Origin: an uncultured Oscillospiraceae bacterium
GTDB lineage: Bacteria; Bacillota; Clostridia; Oscillospirales; Oscillospiraceae
Length of the DNA: 64,000 nt
Assembly: GCA_900759385.1 (NCBI GenBank)
Contig: CAAEUZ010000099.1
Location: forward strand, 1-64,000
Direction of reading: 5' to 3'
Part shown: positions 58,532 to 64,000 of the stretch, one piece after another
Position numbering within the stretch: position 1 is the first letter of the stretch
Layout: each line of letters begins with the position of its first letter
Notes under the pieces: model-generated
What the model saw: the letters and a program-made list of their open reading frames with translations, nothing else
The model's database searches: none
What the model was told of the DNA's origin: nothing
Made by a program: the position numbers and the translations under genes

Positions 58532-61510
58532 TTATTCCTCCCCGAAGGTGATGTTGAGGGTTCGCGGAGCGGCGTCGTAGCAGGTGAAGATGGTCTCGCC
58601 GTTCTCGGTGGTACGGGCGCTCCAGCCCGCGCTGGCGGTGGAGGCCGCGCCGGAGACGGCGCACTCCATCATGCCGCCCTCGGCAAACTGTATGGTGGCG
58701 CCGGCCTCGCTGGATGAGATCATGGCGGGCAGGTTCACGCGCGTGAGGTGGGTGCCCTCCTGTTCGCCGCCGGCGCTGTAGAGGCGCGCGGCGCGGTTGA
58801 GGCCGACGTAGATGTCGCTGCCGTCGCGGTGCCAGACGTCGGCGTCCACGGCGATGTCCAGGTCCGAGAGCGCCTCGCCCAGGGAGATCTTTGCGCCGGT
58901 GGAGGTCTGGTAATCGCCGTCGTACATGGCGGCGCGGTTGTTTTCGGCCCCGGCGGTGAAGGTGGCGTCAAAAGCGCCGTCGGAGTAGCCGCCGGAGACG
59001 GAGAGCGTCATGTTGTAGGCCGCGGCCGAGGCGTACATGAGCTGGTTTTCCATCACAAAGCTGTAGCCGTGCGCCTGGCGGAAGGCCTCCACGGTCTCCA
59101 GGTTGGTGCGCGCGGTCTCCTCGTTGCCCACCGTGAAGTCGCAATGGTAGTAGATCGCTATGGGCATGTCCCAGCGCGCGGAGATATCCGACCAGTTTGA
59201 GCCCTGATAGCAGACGGTGGAGCAGTTCTGCAGCAGTATGGTGCGCTCGCCGGCCACGGTGAGGTAGAAGGGCAGGCTGATGACGTTCTGCGCGCTGTAC
59301 TGCGGCACAGGGTTGGTGTCGCCCGGCACACCGTAGCCGGTGTTGAAGAGTATGCCGTTGTTCCAAAGCGAGAGGAAGCTCTGCTGGGGGCTGTTGCTGC
59401 TGGTATACCAGGTGTGCTGGTTGGCACCTATGCCCGTGGTGTTCAGGCCGTAGCTGCTCATGGCCTCCAGCTGGCGGCGCAGCTCGTAGTTTTCGCGCTC
59501 GGGCGAGGCGTGGGAGTTGGTGTAGAAATGCACGCCGACGTAGTAGCCGCGCTCGCGGAAGTAATCGAGCTGGGCGGCCAGATTCTCCCGCTGGGGGAAG
59601 TACTCGCTGTCTATGGGGTAGTTCATGCCGTATTCCAGGCTGCCGCAGACGAGGTCGGTTATGCCATCGCCGTTCACGTCCGCAAAGCAGGGCACGCAGT
59701 TGTTGCCGAACTTGGCGTTGTAGTTGCCCTTGTAGTTCTCCTCGTCCAGCTCGATATAGCCCGCGTTGTCAAAGCCGGAGCCGTTGTTTATGAGCCTGGC
59801 GATATAGCCGTCGAAGGTGCCGATGGCGAGGTCGTTCGTGCCGTCGCCGTCCAGGTCGGCGATGCGCGGGGCCGTCCAGCTGCCCTCTATGCCGAGGGCG
59901 GTGAGCTCGGTGGAGGCGTCCACGGTGAGCCGGGAAGCGCCGCTGCCGTAGTAAACGAGCAGGCGCCCCTCGTTGGAGCCCACAACCAGGTCGGCGCAGC
60001 CGTCGCCGTCCAGGTCGCCCGCGTCGGGCAGGGCCTGACCGGTGAGGCCGGTGGTCAGGAAGAGTTCCGCGCCGGCGAAGTCCAGGCCGCCCAGGCCGCG
60101 GAAGAGGTAGATGTTCCCGTCCGCCGCGCCGCAGAGGATGTCCGAAACGCCGTCGCCGTCGGCGTCATATACGACCGGCGCGCTGTACCCGGCGCTTATC
60201 GAGCCTAGCTGCACGGCCTCCTCCGTCTTTATGCGCCCGTCGTAGCCGGTACCCTTGAAGAAATAGACCCCACCGTCCGAGGAGCCGGAGACGATGTCGA
60301 GCACGCCGTCGCCGTCCAGATCGGTGATGCAGGGGTAGGCTCGCTGGTCGTAGCTGGTGTCGTCAACAAAGTAGCTGCCGCCGTTGGAGAGCTCCGTGAG
60401 CGTGAGCCAGCTCTCCCCGGCCGCGGTGTGCGTGCCGGAGGAGTAGGCGCTCTCCTCGTAGTCCATGGTGAAGCTCATCTCGTCCGCGCTCTGGCCGAGC
60501 AGGCTGGTCACCGTCTCGGCGTAGAGGAACCAGGTGTAGCTGTTGCGGATGAGCGTATAGCTGGGGATCTGGCTGTACTCCCGCGCCAGCTCGGCAAAGG
60601 CTACGCCGGAGCCGTTTTCAAAACCGGTGATCTCCTCAAAGTGCAGCTCCCAGCTCATGGCCGGGTTGCCGTGCGAGCCGAAAACGCGCCAGACGCTGTA
60701 GCCCACCGTGCGCTTGCTGACGAAGGAGGCAAAGGCGTTTTCCAGGATGCGGGCGGCGGAGAGCGCCGTGTCGGACAGGGCGCGCTGCTCGTCCGTGCGG
60801 TTCTCGAGCGAGGTGCCCAGCGTGTAATAGGGGTTGGGCAGCAGCCCGGAGCAGAAGAAGACCCAGCCCTCGCCGCAGGCGTTCACGGTGCTCAGCGAGA
60901 GGCCGCGCCGCGAGCAGATGGTCACGGCCGTGTCCGGCACCATGCCCACGCCGCGGTCGAGGCCCTCCAGCTCGGGGAACTCGGTGTAGGCCTCGTAGAG
61001 CGTGTAAAAGTCTCGCGTTATGTCCTGTATGTCCTGCAGGTCCCCGCTGACCTCGGGGTATTCCATGTGATAGGGGTACTCGTCCACCTCACGGAAGCTC
61101 TTCGCGCCGAAAAATTCGGCCGGGAAGAAGTCATAGAAGCCGTTGGTGAGATAGACCGCGCCGCCGTTTTGCGCGTAAGAGATGATATCGTCGCGCAGCG
61201 TTCCGGCGTTGGCGGCGGTCATGATGCTCTCGTCGGGGTAGAGGATGTCGTAGCCGGAGAGGTCGTATCCGCCGGAAATGTCCACCGCCTCGGCGTCAAA
61301 GCCCAGCAGCAGGGGCTGCTCGAGACGGGAGAGGGTGTCCTCCCAGGTCCGGGAATCTGCCCCGCCGTCATAGAGCACGGCGGCGCGCAGGCCGTATTCC
61401 CCGCCGGAAATCTCGGCCTCGGGCAGGTCGTTTTGCCGCACGCTTGTGCAGCCGGTGAGCAGAGATATGATGAGCGCGCACATGAGTGCGAGCGCCGCAA
61501 GCCTTTTCAT
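58532..61510 (-). CDS. Large lipoprotein with FG-GAP/VCBS repeats and a C-terminal deacetylase-like barrel
   Basis: About 992 residues. Signal peptide with lipobox SLLTGC (Cys about 21). An N-terminal domain (about 30-370) recalls glutamine-amidotransferase-like or ThuA-like folds (YDLSGYDILYPDESI; NGGAVYLTNGFYDFFP). Five FG-GAP repeats follow (about 380-640), each with a calcium-type loop such as DLDGDGVLDIVSG and DADGDGVSDILCG. The next region (about 650-860; LDYFRERGYYVGVHFYTNSH; GIGANQHTWYT) looks like a polysaccharide-deacetylase-type barrel. A beta-rich C-terminus ends the protein. The start at 61510 has GGAGGTG. First gene of the dltA unit; likely acts on cell-wall or extracellular polysaccharide, which is inference. 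Confidence 0.8.
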   Translation of the reverse strand: MKRLAALALMCALIISLLTGCTSVRQNDLPEAEISGGEYGLRAAVLYDGGADSRTWEDTLSRLEQPLLLGFDAEAVDISGGYDLSGYDILYPDESIMTAANAGTLRDDIISYAQNGGAVYLTNGFYDFFPAEFFGAKSFREVDEYPYHMEYPEVSGDLQDIQDITRDFYTLYEAYTEFPELEGLDRGVGMVPDTAVTICSRRGLSLSTVNACGEGWVFFCSGLLPNPYYTLGTSLENRTDEQRALSDTALSAARILENAFASFVSKRTVGYSVWRVFGSHGNPAMSWELHFEEITGFENGSGVAFAELAREYSQIPSYTLIRNSYTWFLYAETVTSLLGQSADEMSFTMDYEESAYSSGTHTAAGESWLTLTELSNGGSYFVDDTSYDQRAYPCITDLDGDGVLDIVSGSSDGGVYFFKGTGYDGRIKTEEAVQLGSISAGYSAPVVYDADGDGVSDILCGAADGNIYLFRGLGGLDFAGAELFLTTGLTGQALPDAGDLDGDGCADLVVGSNEGRLLVYYGSGASRLTVDASTELTALGIEGSWTAPRIADLDGDGTNDLAIGTFDGYIARLINNGSGFDNAGYIELDEENYKGNYNAKFGNNCVPCFADVNGDGITDLVCGSLEYGMNYPIDSEYFPQRENLAAQLDYFRERGYYVGVHFYTNSHASPERENYELRRQLEAMSSYGLNTTGIGANQHTWYTSSNSPQQSFLSLWNNGILFNTGYGVPGDTNPVPQYSAQNVISLPFYLTVAGERTILLQNCSTVCYQGSNWSDISARWDMPIAIYYHCDFTVGNEETARTNLETVEAFRQAHGYSFVMENQLMYASAAAYNMTLSVSGGYSDGAFDATFTAGAENNRAAMYDGDYQTSTGAKISLGEALSDLDIAVDADVWHRDGSDIYVGLNRAARLYSAGGEQEGTHLTRVNLPAMISSSEAGATIQFAEGGMMECAVSGAASTASAGWSARTTENGETIFTCYDAAPRTLNITFGEE

Positions 61511-61582
61511 GGGGCACCTCCGGAAATACTGCGCCGCCTCCGCGGCGCGCAATGCCTGTATGCACAGGCTGCTGTAACCTTC

Positions 61583-61645
61583 ATTTTACCACGCCTTGCC
61601 TGCCATTGCAACGCGCTTGTAATGGACGATGCCGCGTGGTAAAAT
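61583..61645. promoter_or_regulatory. Mirror-image divergent promoters
   Basis: Minus strand: TTGCAA (61606-61611), 17 bases, TAAAAT (61583-61588). Plus strand: TTGTAA (61617-61622), 17 bases, TAAAAT (61640-61645). The two -35 boxes are five bases apart, and much of the spacers is also shared (AATGG and GCGTGG), so the region is an imperfect inverted repeat. Confidence 0.7.
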
Positions 61646-61674
61646 GTTGCCAACCATGAACCGGAGGGATCGAT

Positions 61675-62436
61675 ATGGAGATAAAAAACGCCGCCGCCGT
61701 GTATTTTTCCCCCGGCGGCACGACGGGGCTGGCCGCCAGGACTGTGGCCGCGGCCCTGGGCGAATGTAAGGAGTACGACTTCACCTCCCGGGCGGAGCCG
61801 GTCACTCTGGGCTCGGACTGCGCCGCCGTCTTTGCCGCGCCGGTCTTCGGCGGGCGTATACCGGGGGTGTTCGCGGACTTCCTCGCCTCGGTGAAGGGCG
61901 AGGGCACGCCCGCCGTGGTGCTCGCGGTCTACGGCAACCGCGACTATGAGGACGCCCTGCTCGAACTCGCCGAAGCGGTGAAGGCGCGCGGCTTCCGTGT
62001 GGTGGCCGCGGGCGCGTTCATAGCGCGGCACTCCATAGTGACCGAGATCGCCGCCGGGCGCCCGGACACCGCCGACAGGGCCGCCATGGCCGCCTTTGCA
62101 GGGAAGGTCCGCGACAAGCTGGCCGCCGGCGACTTCTCGGAGCCGCATATCCCCGGCGCCCGCCCGTACAGGAAGTACGGCGGGGTGCCCATGCACCCGG
62201 GGGCCAACCGGCAGCGCTGCGTGAAATGCGGCAAGTGCGCCAGGGAGTGCCCCGCCGGGGCCATACCCGCCGACGCGCCCTTCAAGACCGACAACGACAA
62301 GTGCATAACCTGCATGCACTGCGTCTTCACCTGCCCCAACTACGCCCGCGGCCTCAACCCGGTAATGCTGGCCGCCACGCGCACAAAGCTGAAAAAGGCC
62401 TGTGCAGCGCGCAGGGAGCCGGAGATGTTCCTGTAA
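61675..62436 (+). CDS. EFR1-type flavodoxin-like protein with two [4Fe-4S] clusters
   Basis: 253 residues. An N-terminal flavodoxin-like domain (about 1-160; AAVYFSPGGTTGLAARTV is the FMN-phosphate loop; VLAVYGNRDYEDALLELAEA) is joined to a C-terminal bacterial ferredoxin domain with CVKCGKCARECPAGAI (about 183-198) and CITCMHCVFTCPNYARG (about 209-225). EFR1-family proteins are common in strict anaerobes and are thought to shuttle electrons; partner unknown. Ribosome site GGAGGG. Monocistronic, divergent from the large lipoprotein gene and sharing its mirror promoter. Confidence 0.9.
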   Translation: MEIKNAAAVYFSPGGTTGLAARTVAAALGECKEYDFTSRAEPVTLGSDCAAVFAAPVFGGRIPGVFADFLASVKGEGTPAVVLAVYGNRDYEDALLELAEAVKARGFRVVAAGAFIARHSIVTEIAAGRPDTADRAAMAAFAGKVRDKLAAGDFSEPHIPGARPYRKYGGVPMHPGANRQRCVKCGKCARECPAGAIPADAPFKTDNDKCITCMHCVFTCPNYARGLNPVMLAATRTKLKKACAARREPEMFL

Positions 62437-62445
62437 GTCAGGGCA

Positions 62446-62497
62446 AATTATCCCCCGCCTCTCCCGAAAAAGCGGAGAGACGGGGGATAATTGTTTG
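62446..62497. terminator. Terminator between the EFR1 gene and ppk
   Basis: AATTATCCCCCG (62446-62457) pairs perfectly with CGGGGGATAATT (62481-62492), with an inner CTCTCC/GGAGAG stem and T-containing flanks on both sides, serving convergent genes. Confidence 0.75.
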
Positions 62498-62526
62498 GAG
62501 GGGCATAATAGCGTGACGGCGTCGGG

Positions 62527-64000
62527 TTACCGTTCCCCGCGGAAGAAGCGCCTGAACATCCGGCCCAGCGCGCCCTCGCGCTCCGCCGGCGGTTCCGGTT
62601 CGGCCTCGGTGGCCAGGGCCCAGTCCATCTGCGTGAGCTGGGCGTCGATGCGCTCCGCGCCGCCGTGTATGGGGCCGTAACTGCCGTCGGCGTGCAGCTC
62701 GCGGGCCTTGACGTTGTCGGCCAGGCAGACGTCCATGATGCGGTGGAGCTTGGCGCGCACGGCGCTGTCATAGATGGGGCAGGCGGTCTCCACCCGGCGC
62801 TGGGTGTTGCGGGTCATGAAGTCCGCCGAGGAGATGTACATGCGCTCGCCCTCGCCCTCGCCGAAGCAGTAAATGCGCGAGTGCTCCAGGAAGCGGCCGA
62901 CTATGCTGACTATGCGTATATTGTCTGTCTCGCCCGGGATGCCGGGCAGGATGCAGCAGATGCCGCGCACGACCATATCCGTACGCACACCCGCGCGGGA
63001 GGCCTCGCGCAGCTTTTCGATGATGTCTATGTCCGTGAGCGAGTTTATCTTGAACCTCATGCGCCCGCGCGGCCCCTTGGCGATCTCCTCGTCCATCAGG
63101 CGCAGTATGGTGCGCTTGAGGGAGTGCGGCGCGACGAGCAGGTGCGCGTAGTCCCCGTCCAGCTCGCCGATGGACATGTTCTTGAAGAACTCCACCGCGT
63201 CCTGGCCTATGTCGGGATTGGCCGTGAGCAGGGACACGTCGGTGTACTGCGCGGCGGTCTTCTCGTTGTAGTTGCCGGTGCCCACCTGGGTGATGTAGCG
63301 GATCTGGCCGCGCTCGCGGCGGGTTATGAGGCAGATCTTGGAGTGGATCTTGTAGTTCTCAAAGCCGTAAAAAACGGTGCAGCCGGCGTCCTCCAGCCGC
63401 TCGGACCAGTCTATGTTGTTCTGCTCGTCGAATCTGGCGCGCAGCTCGATGAACACCGTCACGTCCTTGCCCTGCTCGGCGGCGTTGCACAGGTATTCCA
63501 CCAGCTTGGCCTTGCTGGCCAGGCGGTAGATGGTGATCTTTATCGAGATGACGTCCGGGTCCTCGCTGGCCTCGCGCAGCAGGTTGAGGAAGGGGGACAT
63601 GCTCTCAAACGGATAGCTGAGCAGCCGGTCGGAGCGCGTGATCTGCTTTATCATGCTCTCTGAGCTGTTCAGCCCGGAGCAGCGGCAGGGCCGGAACTCC
63701 GGATAGGTCAGCGAGCGGCGCAGCTCCTCCGGCAGCCGGCCCGCCAGGGAAAAGGCGTAATTGAGGCAGAGCGGCGCGCTGGTGCAGTATATCTGCCCGT
63801 CCGTGACGGGGAGACGTTTTTTCAGATATTCGAGGAAGTCGCCCTCTATCCTCTCGCTGAGCTCCAGCCTGACCGGGGCCAGGCGGGTGCGCTGCTTGAG
63901 CGCCTTGCGCATCTTTTTGCGGAAGTCCTCGTTTTCGTCCAGGTCGAAGGCCTCGTCCTCCGGGTTTATGTCGGCGTTGCGCGTGACGCGGAAGACGCAC
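62527..64000 (-). CDS. ppk: Polyphosphate kinase 1, C-terminal part (5' end outside window)
   Basis: 491 codons are visible; the frame stays open to the window edge, where it reads RVTRNADINPEDEAF, a family segment, so no start codon is in view. Reversible transfer of ATP gamma-phosphate to polyphosphate. Both catalytic His segments are present: FENYKIHSKICLITRR (autophosphorylated His) and RFLEHSRIYCF (second His). DVISIKITIYRLASKAKLVEYL and VFIELRARFDEQNNI are also typical. A Glu/Pro-rich tail of about 35 residues ends the protein (EPEPPAEREG...RRFFRGER). Confidence 0.93.
   Translation of the reverse strand, partial: CVFRVTRNADINPEDEAFDLDENEDFRKKMRKALKQRTRLAPVRLELSERIEGDFLEYLKKRLPVTDGQIYCTSAPLCLNYAFSLAGRLPEELRRSLTYPEFRPCRCSGLNSSESMIKQITRSDRLLSYPFESMSPFLNLLREASEDPDVISIKITIYRLASKAKLVEYLCNAAEQGKDVTVFIELRARFDEQNNIDWSERLEDAGCTVFYGFENYKIHSKICLITRRERGQIRYITQVGTGNYNEKTAAQYTDVSLLTANPDIGQDAVEFFKNMSIGELDGDYAHLLVAPHSLKRTILRLMDEEIAKGPRGRMRFKINSLTDIDIIEKLREASRAGVRTDMVVRGICCILPGIPGETDNIRIVSIVGRFLEHSRIYCFGEGEGERMYISSADFMTRNTQRRVETACPIYDSAVRAKLHRIMDVCLADNVKARELHADGSYGPIHGGAERIDAQLTQMDWALATEAEPEPPAEREGALGRMFRRFFRGER

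Noticed and set aside
57073..58551. A 492-codon open frame on the plus strand opposite dltA
   Set aside because: Antisense shadow of a full-length adenylation enzyme; composition is typical of reverse-complement reading.

Overview
This 64 kb window is bacterial chromosome from a GC-rich, low-oxygen Gram-positive organism, most probably a gut member of the Clostridia (Oscillospiraceae-like; this is inference). The signs are a complete D-alanylation (dlt) operon, S-layer-homology (SLH) surface proteins, many ferredoxin and flavodoxin enzymes, IclR/LysR/AraC regulators, strong AGGAGG ribosome sites, and intrinsic terminators after most operons. Many promoters carry an extended -10 (TGnTATAAT). 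No rRNA, CRISPR array, transposase or phage gene was seen. One tRNA gene, tRNA-Ser(CGA), is present.

Layout. 1-12 kb: pyruvate carboxylase bracketed by two same-orientation, hairpin-ended intergenic repeats; the proline genes proB-proA-proC; asparaginase; a Pro/Thr-rich lipoprotein; an SLH-anchored 5'-nucleotidase. 12-25 kb: a locus for lacto-N-biose / galacto-N-biose (host glycan disaccharides). It holds an ABC importer without its own ATPase, GH112 phosphorylase and GalT on one strand. Two AraC regulators, GalE, a sugar-1-phosphate nucleotidyltransferase and an NahK-type kinase are on the other. 25-28 kb: an 809-residue SLH surface protein whose leader holds a CTGT tetranucleotide tract inside a short, well-initiated reading frame, followed by a strong terminator hairpin. 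This looks like a phase-variable attenuator and is the most novel-looking element here.

28-49 kb: a visibly more AT-rich accessory catabolic island in two halves. The first has a LysR regulator, an old-yellow-enzyme reductase, two iron alcohol dehydrogenases, a ferredoxin-fused aldo/keto reductase and an MFS carrier. The second has an ADP-forming acyl-CoA synthetase, an IclR regulator, a four-subunit 2-oxoacid:ferredoxin oxidoreductase and a 2-hydroxyacid dehydrogenase. The halves share three TRAP-type large permeases and two tiny two-helix membrane proteins, with no TRAP solute receptor. The logic suggests oxidation of a 2-hydroxy/2-oxo acid to acid plus ATP, balanced by reduction of an enoate, aldehyde or ketone; the substrate is unknown.

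49-64 kb: a two-component system beside a PutP-type sodium symporter, a CarD regulator, a cytidylate-kinase-like protein, and the dlt genes in the order dltA-dltC-dltB-dltD-dltX, including a 44-codon dltX. The dlt genes follow a large FG-GAP-repeat lipoprotein. An EFR1-type flavodoxin/ferredoxin and the 3' part of polyphosphate kinase, cut by the window edge, complete the region.
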